Assembly: GCA_019056595.1 (NCBI GenBank)
Contig: CP036163.1
Coordinates: 4,526,001-4,590,000, forward strand
DNA: 64,000 nucleotides
DNA from: Pectobacterium atrosepticum
GTDB taxonomy: Bacteria > Pseudomonadota > Gammaproteobacteria > Enterobacterales > Enterobacteriaceae
Reading direction: 5' to 3'
The translations under genes were made by a program, and so were the position numbers. Shown here one piece after another: positions 1 to 13,600 of the stretch (position 1 is its first letter; the number at the start of each line of letters is the position of its first letter). The notes below the pieces were generated by a model, which was not told where the DNA came from, did not search any database, and was given only the letters and a program-made list of their open reading frames with translations.

Positions 1-3000
1 CCGCTCATCGGGCCGTACGCCGAACGAAATAAGGTGGTGGGCAAGGCGATTAGCCCGGCGATTAAGCTCGTCATAGCTGAGGGAGGCTTCCCCGAATACC
101 ACCGCGATGGCGTCGGGCGTGCAGGCAACCTGTGCTTCAAACAGCTCGTGGATAAGCGCGTGCCGTGGGATATCCGCGTCGGTTGCGTTGAAATCAACCA
201 GCATCTGTTGACGTTCGCTGTCCGGCAGCACCGGTAGGTTCAGTATGGAACGCTGCGGTTCTGTTTCCAGCGCGTCGACCAGACTGCTGATTGCCGTCAT
301 CAGATAGTTCAACAGACGATGAGGATCGATGTCTTCCAGCGTCTGCGCAACCAAACTAAATCCTTCGCCCCGGTCGTCAACTGCAAGCGTGAGTGGATAA
401 TTGGTTCGTTCCTCTGAGGTCAGCACACGAATGTCGCTCAAGGTATTGTCGGTCGAGCTGGCCTGTGTATGGCGGTAGTTGAGTAAGGTACTGAATAGCG
501 GCATGGGTGGTGCTACGCCGCTGCAGCGTTGAGCCAGCGCCAGCGGTGCTTGCTCATGCTCCAGTAGCGTCATCAAATCGTGTGAGGTGCGCTCAACCAC
601 CTCCGCTGCGCCGCGATCCGCAAGAGAAATTCGCAGCGGCAGCGTATTGATAAACATCCCCATAATACGGTCAGCCCCTTCAGCACCAGCAAGGCGGCCG
701 AGCAGAACAGAGCCGAATACCACGTCATCACGACCGCTGGTCTGCGCCAGAACCTGCGCCCAGGCCACATGGAACAACACGCCTGGGCTGACGCCAAGAT
801 GACGTGCCTGTTGTCGAATAGCGGATGCCAGTGTGGCATCCAACACCAGACGAGCTTCGTGGATATCCCCGCCGCTACCTTGTACGTTGAGTAACCCAAA
901 AGGTGCGGTCGGTTCATCAACATCAGCTAGCTTGTCGCGGAAATACGCTTCATGTGCTGAGTTCGGTACGCTTAGCGTCTGGGCGATAAAATTGCGGTAC
1001 GGGAGCGGCGTCGGTAACGCGTCAGCCTGATGCTGCAATAACAAACGGATTTCACCGACGATCAGCGCCAGCGTCATATGATCGCTAATCAGATGATGGA
1101 AGCTCAGTGCCAGCAGCCATTCGTTTTGCAGGGGATCGTGAGCGATATCTGCCCTAAACAACGGCGCCTGACTGAGATCGATCCTGCGTGTACGCGGCTC
1201 GGTATGAGCCTGCAACTGTGCCAATACATCTTCCGGTGACGTCGGTTCAAAATGGTTGATTGGCAGTATTGCCTGACGCCAGACGACCTGCACCGGCTGG
1301 CTTAAATCCTGCCAGCACACGGCGGTGCGCAGAATGTCGTGGCGATCGATAACTTGTTGCAGTGCACTGAGAAACGCATCAAGACGTTCGCGGTGGGTAA
1401 AGGCCACCATGCTGCGGAGCAGATAAGTATCGCCCTGTTCTTGCAGGAGATGGTGGAAGAGAATGCCTTCTTGCAACGGTGCGAGCGGATAGATGTCTTG
1501 TATATTGCTCGCACCACCAGACACGGTATCGGTTATCCGGTCGATCTCCGGCTGAGTGAGCGTCACCAGCGGCAGCAGGTCGGGCGTGATGGCGGTACTG
1601 TCCGCCGGAATGCGGTTAGGTGGCACCACAACGGCCGGTTTATCCTGATGCGCCAGTATCGCCTGTGCCATGTCACTGAGCACCGGTGTGGAGAAAACAC
1701 CGCGTACATCAAGCGCCAATCCTGCTCGGCGGAGTCGTTCAATCAGGCTGACGATCAGCAGCGAGTGGCCGCCGAGCGCGAAGAAGTGGTCGTGGCGGCC
1801 GACGCGCGTCAGACCCAGCAGGTCCTGCCAGACGGCGGCCAGTGCGGTTTCGACCTCACCCTGCGGGGCTTCATAGTCGCGGGTCGCCACGGCGGACTGG
1901 TCAGGCGCCGGCAGGGCCTTGCGGTCGAGCTTGCCGTTCGGGGTGAGCGGGAAGGCATCCAGGGTGACAAAGGCGCCGGGCACCATGTATTCGGCCAGAT
2001 GTTGTCCGAGCTGCTGGCGCAGGTCGGCGGGGTCGGGCGTGACGCCGGGCTGAGGACAGAGGTAGGCGACCAGCCGGGTGTCGCCGGGGCTGTCCTCGCG
2101 GGCGACGACCACGGCTTCCTGCACGCCGGGACATTGCATAAGGCGGGCCTCGATTTCCCCCAGCTCGATACGGAAGCCGCGCAGCTTGACCTGGAAGTCA
2201 TTACGGCCGAGGTATTCGAGGCTGCCATCGGGCAGCCAGCGGGCCAGGTCACCGGTCTTGTAGAGACGGGCACCGGGCTGGTTGATGAACGGGTCGGGAA
2301 TAAAGCGCTCGGCGGTGAGGTCGGGGCGGTTGAGATAACCGCGGGCGACGCCGACGCCGCCGATATGGAGTTCACCAGCGACACCGAGGGGCACAGGCTG
2401 GCCGAGGGTGTCGAGGATATAGAGCTGGGTATTGGCGATGGGGCGGCCAATGGGAACAAAACTGCGGTGGTCGTCAGGCTGACAGGCCCAGAAGGTGACG
2501 TCAATGGCGGCTTCGGTAGGGCCATAGAGGTTATGGAGCTGGGCGTTGAAGCGGGCAAAGAAGCGCTGCTGCAACTCGGCAGGCAGGGCTTCGCCGCTGC
2601 AGATGACACGACGCAGGGAGTCACAGGCACAGTCTGCATCGGCCCACTGAACGAACTGCTGGAGCATGGAGGGCACGAAGTGCAGGGTGGTGATGCCGGT
2701 ACGCTCAATGAGCTGCGCGAGGTAGGCCGCATCCTTGTGTCCGTCAGGGCGGGCCATGACGAGGCGTGCACCGTAGAGCAGGGGCCAGAAGAACTCCCAG
2801 ACGGAGACGTCAAAGCTGAAGGGGGTCTTTTGCAGCACGCGGTCATCGGGGGTGAGGCGATAGGTGTTCTGCATCCAGACGAGGCGGTTGCAGAGTGCGC
2901 GGTGGCTGTTCATGACACCCTTGGGCTTGCCGGTGGAGCCGGAGGTGTAGATGACGTAGGCCAGATGGTGGGCATCCAGACCGGGGACGTGAGGGTTGTC

Positions 3001-4165
3001 CTCACTCAGGTGGCTGAAGTCGGCGGTATCGAGCAGGATGCGCGGGACGTCTCCGGTCAGCAGGGCGCGCTGGTTCGCCTGAGTCAGCAGTGCGACCGGG
3101 CTGGCATCGTCGAGCATGTAGGCGAGGCGCTCGGCGGGGTAGCCGGGGTCAAGGGGAACATAGGCGGCGCCGGCCTTGAGAATGGCGAGCAGGCCGATGA
3201 CCATGTCGAGCGAGCGCTCGACGCAAATGGCGATGCGGTCATCGGGTTTTACGCCGAGGTCGATGAGGTGGTGCGCGAGCTGGTTGGCGCGGCGGTTGAG
3301 CGCGTCATAGGTAAGGTGCTGGTCTTCAAAGAGCACAGCGGTGGTATCGGGTGTGCGAGCGGCCTGGTCTTCGACGAGCTGATGGATAAGGGCGTCGTGC
3401 GGGAAGTCGGCCTCGGTGGCATTGAAGTCGAGCATGACCTGCCGGCGCTCACTGTCCGGTAGTATGGGCAGGGTGGCGACAGGTTGCGTCACATCGTCGG
3501 CCATCGCCATCAGGATATTCTCTACATAACCCACCACGCGAAGGATGGTTTCGCGGTCGAACAGGTCGGTGGCGTAGACCAGCCCACCGTTGAGGCCATT
3601 TTCAGTCTCGATAAGCGACAGCGACAGATCAAAGTGGGTGCTATGCTGCGGCCGCTCAACGGCAGAGAGCGTAAGATCGGGCAGCGTCAGGGCCTGTGCT
3701 GGGGTGTTGTTCAGCGACAGCATCACCTGGAAAATGGGGCTGTAACTGAGGCTGCGAGCGGGCTGCAGGATCTCTACGACCTGTTCGAACGGCAGGGCCT
3801 GATGGGCGTAGGCGTCCAGCGCCCGCTCACGCACCTGATCGAGCAGATCTGCGACGGCGTGGCAGCGGCCCGGCTCGGTGCGCAATGCCAGCGTGTTGAC
3901 GAAGAAGCCGACCATGCCCTCCAGCTCCTGACGGGGACGGTTGGCAACCGGGGTGCCGATGACGATATCGTCCTGCCCGCTGAGGCGGGACAGCACCACC
4001 GACCAGGCGGCCAGCAGCGTCATAAACAGGGTCGTGCCCTGCTGCCGGTTCAGTGCATGAAGGCGACGGAGCTGTCCCGCATCCAGATGGAAGGGAACCT
4101 GATCGCCCGCATAGCGCTGTACCGACGGGCGGGGCCGGTCGGTCGGGATCTCCAGCAGGGCCGGT
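1..4165 (-). CDS. NRPS, fourth frame segment: end of C7, module-7 A(Ser)-T, dual C8, start of A8 (continues past left edge)
   Basis: This is the most downstream visible part of the giant NRPS gene; the frame is open to base 1. It starts after a 2-base deletion at 4166-4168. Reading 4165 to 1: the rest of LCL condensation domain C7 (to about 3460), adenylation domain A7 (about 3420-1930), carrier domain T7 with FFALGGHSLL (near 1760), condensation domain C8 (about 1560-240) and the first residues of A8. The A7 pocket reads D-V-W-H-I-S-L-I-D, a serine code. C8 carries HHLLQEQGD near its start (about 1450), a perfect fit to the HH[I/L]xxxxGD motif of dual epimerisation/condensation domains, and HHLISD as its catalytic region. 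It should therefore epimerise the Ser of module 7. No thioesterase is visible, so more of the gene lies outside the window. Confidence 0.85.
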
Positions 4166-4168
4166 GCC
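4166..4168 (-). other. Frameshift in NRPS: CCC where the sister copy has CCCCC
   Basis: The tandem copy near 7340 reads gtg-CCCCC-tgc, while this copy reads gtg-CCC-tgc. The loss of two bases turns QLQGAPALLEIP into QLQGTGPAGDP and breaks condensation domain C7. On the far side the normal C-domain frame resumes at once. Confidence 0.9.
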
Positions 4169-7100
4169 CTGCAACTGATCGCGCCAGTAGTCACGCAGGT
4201 CGTTAAGTGTTTCCCCCTGCAGCCACTGACGCTGCCAGACGGCGTAGTCGGCGTACTGAACCGGCAGTGGCGGTAAGTTCGCCTCGCTACCCTCCAACGC
4301 GGCCTGATACAGGGCTGCCAGCTCACGTGCCAGAATGCCGATGGACCAGCCGTCGGAGATAATGTGGTGCTGGGTCAGCAGCAGCACATGGGTGTTGTCA
4401 TCCAACTGCAGCAACTGACCGCGGATCAGCGGCCCCTGCGTCAGATCAAAACGCGCCCGCGCTTCCTGTTCGGCCAGTTCTGCCACGCGTGTGGTGCGGG
4501 CCGCCTCGTCCAGCTTACGCAGGTCATGGCTGGACAGGCTGAAGCCGAGCGTATCCGGATCAATCTGCTGGGCGGGCTGCCCGTCGATTGAGGTAAAGCG
4601 GGTGCGCAGGCTTTCGTGACGGGCGACGAGCCCGTTGAGTGCGGTCGTGAGTGCCGGGCGGTCAAGCCGGCCGGTAAGATGCAGTGCGGCCGGCAGGTGG
4701 TAGGCCTGACTGGCGGCCGGATCGAACTGGGCGAGGAACCACAGCCGCTGCTGGGAAAACGACAGCGGCAGGGGCTGAGTGCGGTCGGCCACGGGCAGGG
4801 TGAACGGCGCATCGTGCGCGGTGGCCGTGACGGCGGCGGCCAGATCGCACAGCGTCGGGTGGGCAAACAGTGTCGCCAGTGCGACGTCCATGCCGGCCTT
4901 GTTCATGCGGTTCAGCAACTGCACCGCCAGCAGCGAGTGACCGCCGAGGGCAAAGAACTGATCGTGACGACCGACACGATCCAGCCCGAGCAGCTCTTGC
5001 CAAAGCGCGGCCAGCGCGGTTTCGATCCCGCCCTGCGGCGCTTCATAGTCGCGGGTGGCAAAGGCAGTCTGATCCGGGGCCGGGAGGGCCTTGCGGTCGA
5101 GCTTGCCGTTCGGGGTGAGCGGGAAGGCATCGAGGGTGACAAAGGCACCGGGTACCATGTATTCGGCCAGATGTTGCCCGAGCTGCTGGCGCAGGTCTGC
5201 CGGGTCGGGCGTGACGCCGGGCTGCGGGCAGAGGTAGGCGACCAGCCGGGTGTCGCCGGGGCTGTCCTCGCGGGCGACGACCACGGCTTCCTGCACGCCG
5301 GGACACTGCATAAGGCGGGCCTCGATTTCCCCCAGCTCGATACGGAAGCCGCGCAGCTTGACCTGGAAGTCGTTACGGCCGAGGTATTCGAGGCTGCCGT
5401 CGGGCAGCCAGCGGGCCAGGTCACCGGTCTTGTAGAGTCTGGCTCCGGGCTGATTGCTGAACGGGTCGGGAATAAAGCGCTCGGCGGTGAGGTCGGGGCG
5501 GTTGAGATAACCGCGGGCGACGCCGACGCCGCCGATATGGAGTTCACCGGCGACACCGAGGGGCACAGGTTGGCCGAGGGTGTCGAGGATATAGAGCTGG
5601 GTATTGGCGATGGGGCGGCCAATGGGAACAAAGCTGCGGTGGTCGTCCGGCTGACAGGCCCAGAAGGTGACGTCAATGGCGGCTTCGGTAGGGCCATAGA
5701 GGTTATGGAGCTGGGCGTTGAAGCGGGCAAAGAAGCGCTGCTGCAACTCGGCAGGCAGGGCTTCGCCGCTGCAGATAACGCGGCGCAGGGAGTCACAGGC
5801 ACAGTCTGCATCGGCCCACTGAACGAACTGCTGAAGCATGGAGGGCACGAAGTGCAGGGTGGTGATGCCGGTGCGCTCAATGAGCTGCGCGAGATAGGCC
5901 GCATCCTTGTGTCCGTCAGGGCGGGCCATGACGAGGCGTGCACCGTAGAGCAGGGGCCAGAAGAACTCCCAGACGGAGACGTCAAAGCTGAAGGGGGTCT
6001 TTTGCAGCACGCGGTCATCGGGGGTGAGGCGATAGGTGTTCTGCATCCAGACGAGGCGGTTGCAGAGCCCGCGGTGGCTGTTCATGACACCCTTGGGCTT
6101 GCCGGTGGAGCCGGAGGTGTAGATGACGTAGGCCAGATGGTGGGCATCCAGACCGGCGATGTGAGGGTTGTCCTCACTCAGGTGGCTGAAGTCGGCGGTA
6201 TCGAGCAGGATGCGCGGGATGTCTCCGGTCAGCAGGGCGCGCTGGTTCGCCTGAGTCAGCAGTGCCACCGGGCTGGCATCGTCGAGCATGTAGGCGAGGC
6301 GCTCGGCAGGGTAGCCGGGGTCAAGGGGAACATAGGCGGCGCCGGCCTTGAGAATGGCGAGCAGGCCGATGACCATGTCGAGCGAGCGCTCGACGCAAAT
6401 GGCGATGCGGTCATCGGGTTGAACGCCGAGGTCGATGAGGTGATGCGCGAGCTGGTTGGCGCGGCGGTTGAGCGCGTCATAGGTAAGGTGCTGGTCTTCA
6501 AAGAGCACGGCGGTGGTGTCAGGAGTACGAGCGGCCTGATCTTCGACGAGCTGATGGATAAGGGCATCGTGCGGGAAGTCGGCCTCGGTGGCATTGAAGT
6601 CGAGCATGACCTGCCGGCGCTCATTGTCCGGCAGCATGGGCAGGGTGGCGACAGGTTGCGTCACATCGTCGGCCATCGCCATCAGGATATTCTCTACATA
6701 ACCCACCACGCGAAGGATGGTTTCGCGGTCGAACAGGTCGGTGGCGTAGACCAGCCCACCGTTGAGGCCATTTTCAGTCTCGATAAGCGACAGCGACAGA
6801 TCAAAGTGGGTGCTATGCTGCGGCCGCTCAACGGCAGAGAGCGTAAGATCGGGCAGCGTCAGGGCCTGTGCTGGGGTGTTGTTCAGCGACAGCATCACCT
6901 GGAAAATGGGGCTGTAACTGAGGCTGCGAGCGGGCTGCAGGATCTCTACGACCTGTTCGAACGGCAGGGCCTGATGGGCGTAGGCGTCCAGCGCCCGCTC
7001 ACGCACCTGATCGAGCAGATCTGCGACGGCGTGGCAGCGGCCCGGCTCGGTGCGCAATGCCAGCGTGTTGACGAAGAAGCCGACCATGCCCTCCAGCTCC

Positions 7101-7606
7101 TGACGGGGACGGTTGGCAACCGGGGTGCCGATGACGATATCGTCCTGCCCGCTGAGGCGGGACAGCACCACCGACCAGGCGGCCAGCAGCGTCATAAACA
7201 GGGTCGTGCCCTGCTGCCGGTTCAGTGCATGAAGGCGACGGAGCTGTCCCGCATCCAGATGGAAGGGAACCTGATCGCCCGCATAGCGCTGTACCGACGG
7301 GCGGGGCCGGTCGGTCGGGATCTCCAGCAGGGCCGGTGCCCCCTGCAACTGATCGCGCCAGTAGTCACGCAGGTCGTTAAGTGTTTCCCCCTGCAGCCAC
7401 TGACGCTGCCAGACGGCGTAGTCGGCGTACTGAACCGGCAGTGGCGGTAAGTTCGCCTCGCTACCCTCCAACGCGGCCTGATACAGGGCTGCCAGCTCAC
7501 GTGCCAGAATGCCGATGGACCAGCCGTCGGAGATAATGTGGTGCTGGGTCAGCAGCAGCACATGGGTGTTGTCATCCAACTGCAGCAACTGACCGCGGAT
7601 CAGCGG
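4166..7606 (-). CDS. NRPS, third frame segment: rest of C6, module-6 A(Ser)-T, start of C7
   Basis: The segment lies between two homopolymer frameshifts. It opens with the second half of C6, whose HHIISDGWS active site (near 7530) marks an LCL-type condensation domain. Next come A6 (about 6600-5100; YTSGSTGKPKG core, NLYGPTEAAID), with serine pocket D-V-W-H-I-S-L-I-D, and carrier domain T6 (LGGHSLLAV near 4940). C7 follows, with HHIISDGWS near 4360. An LCL-type C7 means that the Ser of module 6 is expected to stay L. Module 6 is almost identical to module 7. With the frameshifts repaired, the segment reads without interruption into its neighbours. Confidence 0.85.
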
Positions 7607-7609
7607 CCC
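7607..7609 (-). other. Frameshift in NRPS: CCC where the sister copy has CCCC
   Basis: The paralogous site near 4435 reads gcgg-CCCC-tgcg; here it is gcgg-CCC-tgcg. The one-base loss ends the upstream frame after RARFDLTQGR at about 7600, in the middle of condensation domain C6. Restoring one C gives FDLTQGPLIRGQLLQLDD and continues the domain. Confidence 0.9.
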
Positions 7610-10600
7610 TGCGTCAGATCAAAACGCGCCCGCGCTTCCTGTTCGGCCAGTTCTGCCACGCGTGTGGTGCGGGCCGCCTCGTCCAGCTTACGCAGGTCAT
7701 GGCTGGACAGGCTGAAGCCGAGCGTATCCGGATCAATCTGCTGGGCGGGCTGCCCGTCGATTGAGGTAAAGCGGGTGCGCAGGCTTTCGTGACGGGCGAC
7801 GAGCCCGTTGAGTGCGGTCGTGAGTGCCGGGCGGTCAAGCCGGCCGGTAAGATGCAGTGCGGCCGGCAGGTGGTAGGCCTGACTGGCGGCCGGATCGAGC
7901 TGGGCGAGGAACCACAGCCGCTGCTGGGAAAACGACAGCGGCAGGGGCTGAGTGCGGTCGGCCACGGGCAGGGTGAACGGCGCATCGTGCGCGGTGGCCG
8001 TGACGGCGGCGGCCAGATCGCACAGCGTCGGGTGGGCAAACAGTGTCGCCAGTGCGACGTCCATGCCGGCCTTGTTCATGCGGTTCAGCAACTGCACCGC
8101 CAGCAGCGAGTGACCGCCGAGGGCAAAGAACTGATCGTGACGACCGACACGATCCAGCCCGAGCAGCTCTTGCCAAAGCGCGGCCAGCGCGGTTTCGATC
8201 CCGCCCTGCGGCGCTTCATAGTCGCGGGTGGCAAAGGCAGTCTGATCCGGGGCCGGGAGGGCCTTGCGGTCGAGCTTGCCGTTCGGGGTGAGCGGCAGGG
8301 CGTCAAGCGTGACAAAGGCTGACGGGATCATGTAGTCCGCCAGCGAGGCGGCAAGCTGCTGGCGCAGCGCCGCAGGATGCAGCTCAGCATCAGGCCGGGC
8401 GCAGAGATAGGCCACCAGACGCGTATCGCCGGGGCTGTCTTCGCGGGCTATCACCACGGCGTCCTGTACCCCCGGACAGCGCAAGAGACGGGACTCGATT
8501 TCACCCGCTTCGATACGGAAACCGCGCACCTTAATCTGGAAATCGTTACGGCCCAGATAGTCAATGTTGCCGTCGGGCAGCCAGCGGGCCAGATCGCCGG
8601 TCTTGTAGATCCGGGCCGCTGGGTCGGCGGAGAACGGGTCGGGAATAAAGCGTTCGGCGGTGAGGTCGGGACGGTGGAGGTAGCCGCGGGCGACGCCGGC
8701 CCCGCCGATATGGAGTTCACCGGTGACGCCAATCGGGACGGGCTGGTCCTGCGCATCCAGAATATAGAGGCGGGTATTGGCGAGCGGTTTGCCGATAGTC
8801 GGCAGCGGCTGGGTGCGGTCGACCACACAGGCGGTGGCATCAACGGTACATTCGGTCGGGCCGTACACGTTGATAAAGCGGGTGTCGGACAGCGACTGCA
8901 GGCGCGACCAGACGGCGGGCGAAATCGCCTCACCGCCGATGAGTACCTGCGCGGGCTGGTAGGCCGGGTCGCTGCCCAGTCCAGCGTCGAGCAGCCACTG
9001 CAACTGCACTGGGGTGCAGTCAAACAGGTCAACGGCGTGGCGGGCGAAATAGCGCCAAAGCTGATGGGCATCGGCGCGGAGGGCGTCGGGAACCAGCACT
9101 AGGGTGTGGCCGGACAGCAACTGTATCCAGTTTTTCACCGAGGCATCGAAGACAATGCTGGCGTTGAGGGCAATGCGGCTGGGGTGGTCGAGTGCCAGCA
9201 ACGTGTGTAACCCAGTGGCGAGGTTAATCACGTTCCGGTGTGCGACCATGACGCCTTTGGGCCTGCCGGTAGAGCCGGAGGTGTAGATGACATAGGCCAG
9301 ATGGGCGGCGTGCAGCCCCTGAACCACGGGATTGGTGTCCGGGCAGGCTGCGGCGGCAGGCGTATCGAGCAGCACGGTAGGCAGCGTGCTGTTGAGCTGC
9401 GCCACTTGCGCGGACTGGGTGAGCAGGGCAACCGGGGCGGCATCGTCGAGTATATAGGCAAGGCGCTCCGCCGGATAGGCGGGATCCATCGGGACGTAGG
9501 CGGCCCCGGCTTTGAGGATGCCTAGCAGGCCAACCATCATCTCCAGGCTGCGCTCGACGCAGAGGGCAACGCGGTCATCGGGCTGGACGCCGAGGGCGAT
9601 GAGGTGGTGCGCCAGCTGATTGGCGCGGCGGTTGAGTTCGCGGTAGGTAAGGTGCTGATCTTCAAACAGCACGGCGATAGCCTCGGGTGTCTGTTCGGCC
9701 TGTGCTTCAAACCGTTGCTGAATCAACATCTCACGCGGGAAGTCTGCATCGGTGGCGTTGAAATCAACCAGCACCTGCTGGCGCTCGGATTTCGGTAATA
9801 TAGGCTGACTTAGCGCTGGCTGCTGCGGTGTTTTCTCCAGCGACGTGACCAGATTCTCGATCGCGGTAAGCATATAGTGAACGATCCGTTCAGGGTCGAC
9901 GCCCATGACGGTTTTTGCGGTCAGGTTAAAGCCATCGCCCAGATCGTCCACTGACAGCGTGATCGGATAGTTAGTACGCTCTCGCCCACTCAATTGGCGC
10001 ATACCTTCCCAGAATTGACTGCTGGCATCTTTCTGAGAATGACGATAGTTGAATAGCGTGCTAAACAGCGGAAGAGGAGGAGGAACTTGACTGCACTGCT
10101 GAGCCAATGCCAGCGGTGCCTGTTCATGGGCTAATAACATCATCAGCTCATGAGACGTGGCCTGAACAACATCGTGTACGCTGCGTTCACGGAGCGATAC
10201 GCGTAGCGGCAGCGTGTTGATGAACATCCCCATCACCCGATCGGCCCCCAAGTTCCCCTGCAAGCGCCCCGAAAGCACGGAACCAAAGACCACGTCATCA
10301 CGACCGCTGGTCAGTGCAAGGACCTGTGCCCAGGCAACATGGAATAGCACACTTGAGCTAATCCCCAGATGGCGTGCCTGACGGCGGAGGGCATCAGCCA
10401 GTGAGGAATCGAGTGAAAGACGCGCTTCAGTGATGTCCTCGCCGTTACCTTGTACATCCACGAGATCGAAAGGTGCTGTCGGCGTGTCAATATCCGCCAG
10501 TCGGTTGCGGAAATACTGCTCATGTTCAGAAAGCGGGACGCTCAGGATCTGCGCGATAAAGTTGCGATACGGTAGCGGTTTAGGCAGGGCTTCCGGCCTA

Positions 10601-13600
10601 TCCTCCAACAGCAGGCGGATTTCATCGATGATCAACGCCTGTGTTATATGGTCGCTGATCAAATGATGGATGCTCAACGACAATAGCCATTCGCCGCAAA
10701 CCGGATCATGCGCTGTCGTCGCCGAAAGCAACGGTGCATTGCTGAGATTGAGCCGATGATTACTGGGATCGGTAGCCGCACGTAATTGCGCTGGGACAGT
10801 ATCTGATGATGTTGTCGTCAGGGTGTTTACCGTCAGCGGCGCCTGCCGCCAAACCACCTGCACGGGTTGATGGAGCCCTTGCCAGCAGATAGCGGTACGC
10901 AGAATATCGTGGCGTGCGATAACCTGTTGCAATACATCGAGAAAAGCATCAAGGCGTGTCTGCGAGTCAAAGGCAAGCAGACTGTTTAACAGATAAGTAT
11001 CGCCTTTCTCCTGTAACTGATAATGGAACAGAATGCCTTCCTGCAAAGGGGCTAGCGGGTAGATATCCTGCACATTGGCTACGCCGTCGGGTACCGTAGC
11101 GATAACGGTATCGATCTCTTCCTGAGACAGTGTGACCAGTGGCAACAGCTCAGGCGTAATGGCTGTGGCGTCTATGGCAATATGATTAGGCGGCACGATG
11201 AACGTTGATTTATCCTGATTCGCCAGTATTTCCTGTGCCATGTCGCAGAGAATCGGGGTAGAAAAGAGGCTTCGGGCTTCAGGTGTCCAGCCAAGGTTGC
11301 GTAGACGTTCAATGAGTCTGACTATTATTAGCGAATGGCCACCGAGTTCGAAGAACTGATCGTGTCGTCCGACGCGATCCAGCCCCAGTAGGTCTTGCCA
11401 GATTTGTGCAAGTGCAATCTCCAACTCGCCCTGCGGTGCTTCATAGTCGTGACGAGCGACGGCCGTTTGGCCGGGTGCTGGGAGCGCATTGCGATCGAGT
11501 TTACCGTTCGACGTGAGTGGGAAAACATCAAGAACGACAAATGCAGAAGGCACCATATACTCTGCCAGATGCCGACTGAGCTGTTGGCGCAGGTCGGTAG
11601 GGTGCAGTTCTGCACCTGGTTGCGGGCAAAGATAGGCGACCAGTCGGGCGTCGCCGGTGCTGTCTTCACGGGCAATCACCACGGCTTCGCCGACGCCGCT
11701 GCACTGTATCAAGTGCGTTTCGATTTCACCCAGTTCAATACGGAAACCGCGCAGTTTGATCTGGAAGTCGTTACGGCCCAGATAGTCGATATCACCGTTG
11801 GGCAACCAGCGGCCGAGGTCGCCCGTTTTGTAGAGGCGAGCATCAGGAGTATCGGTAAATGGATCGGCAATAAAACGCTCTGCTGTCAGTTCCGGACGAT
11901 TAAGATAGCCGCGTGCGACACCCGCGCCGCCAATATAGATTTCACCGGCGACACCAAGGGGAACGGGCTGTTTTTGCTCATCCAGAATGTAGATTTGTGT
12001 ATTGGCAATCGGGCGACCAATCGGCGGTGTTCCATTATGGCTTGCATCGCAGCAAGACAAGGTGGCACAGACGGTAATTTCCGTTGGACCGTAAGCATTA
12101 AACACTCGTCGGCCTGATGCCCAGCGCTTAACCTGCGCGGCTGTACAAGCTTCTCCTCCCAGAATCAGGGTCTTCAGCAGAGGTAATTCGGCATCGGATG
12201 GTAGGGCACTGGCGGCAATAGGCGGTAATAACGCATGAGTCACCGCTTGCGTTTTCAATGTCGTCAGCAGCGCCTCACCGGGCAATAATGCTTCTCTGGG
12301 TGCAAGTACCAAACAACCACCATGAGAAAGGGTCGTCGCAACTTCAAACACACAGGCATCAAAACTGAAAGAAGCAAACTGCAACAGGCGGCTGTCACGG
12401 GTGATATTGAAGGCATCAGCCAGCGCATCAACCAAATTACACAAGCTACGATGTTCAACCATGACCCCTTTGGGTTTACCCGTAGAGCCGGAGGTGTAGA
12501 TCACATAGGCCAGATGATTTGGCGTCAGGCCGAACGCCTGTGGTGTCGGGTTACTGTCTGGTGTCTCGTCAGCGATAGCGGCTGGCAGATTATCGAGTTC
12601 GATCACAGGCAGAGGGCTATCCAGTAGCGTGACGAGAGCGGTTTGCGTCAGCAGCGCGACAGGGGCGGCATCCTCCAGCATGTAAGTCAGACGATCGACA
12701 GGGTAAGAGGGATCCAGCGGGACATAGGCGGCACCGGCTTTGAGGATGCCGAGCAGACCAACAATCATCTCCAGACCACGCTCGACGCAAATCGCGATCC
12801 GATCGTCCGGCTGCACGCCGAGCGTGAGCAGATGATGGGCGAGGCGGTTGGCACGGCGATTGAGTTGATCGTAACTGAGAGTGTGCTTACCGAATATAAC
12901 CGCAACGGCATCCGGCGTCTGGCTCGCCACGTGTTCGATGCGCTCGTGAATCAGCGCGTGCGGCAGGCTATCCGTATCGGTGGCGTTAAAGCCAATCAGC
13001 AATTGTTGACGTTCTGATTCCGGTAGCACAGATAGGCTGCGTATCGGTCGCTGGGGCTCTGTTTCCAATGCGGCAGTCAGGCCGCTGAGCGCCGTGATCA
13101 GGTAATTCACCACGCGCTCAGGATCGATACCCTCAATAGCCTGCGCTTCCAGACTGAACGCGTTACCCCGATCGTTGACAGAAAGAATGAGTGGATAATT
13201 GGTGCGCTCTTCCGATGTGAGTAAACGCATTCCGCTCCAGGCAAGATCGTCAATATCTTGTGAGCTATGGCGATAGTTGAACAGCGTGCTGAACAACGGC
13301 ATCGGCGGCGTCACACCGCTACAGCGTTGAGCCAATGCCAGAGAGGCTTGTTCATGTTCCAGTAGCGTCATCAAATTGTGCGAGGTGTGCTCAACCACAT
13401 CTGCTACGCCGCGATCCGCAAGAGAAATTCGTAGCGGCAGCGTATTGATAAACATCCCCATGATCCGATCGGCATCGGCGGTGCCTGCGAGGCGTCCAAG
13501 CAGAACGGAGCCGAATACCACGTCATCACGACCGCTGGTCTGCGCCAGCACCTGCGCCCAGGCTACATGGAATAGCACGCTGGGGCTGACGCCGAAACGG

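Larger units (their letters stand above)
1917..8292. repeat. Tandem duplication of a complete Ser-activating NRPS module, period 3172 bp
   Basis: The sequence from about 1917 repeats about 3172 bases further on: the same string begins at 1921 and at 5093, and another at 4012 and 7184. The pair spans two periods, to about 8292. Stretches such as 3470-4430 and 6645-7600 look identical apart from the indels listed separately. Each copy holds A(Ser)-T and the C domain next to it, so the duplication adds one whole module in frame. The flanks differ: T7 resembles T3, while T6 and T5 resemble each other. Confidence 0.9.

Noticed and set aside
1339..7450. Long plus-strand open frames (707 and 944 codons) opposite the NRPS gene
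   Set aside because: They are the antisense of GC-rich NRPS A and C domains, repeat with the same 3172-bp period, and show no family-like motifs.
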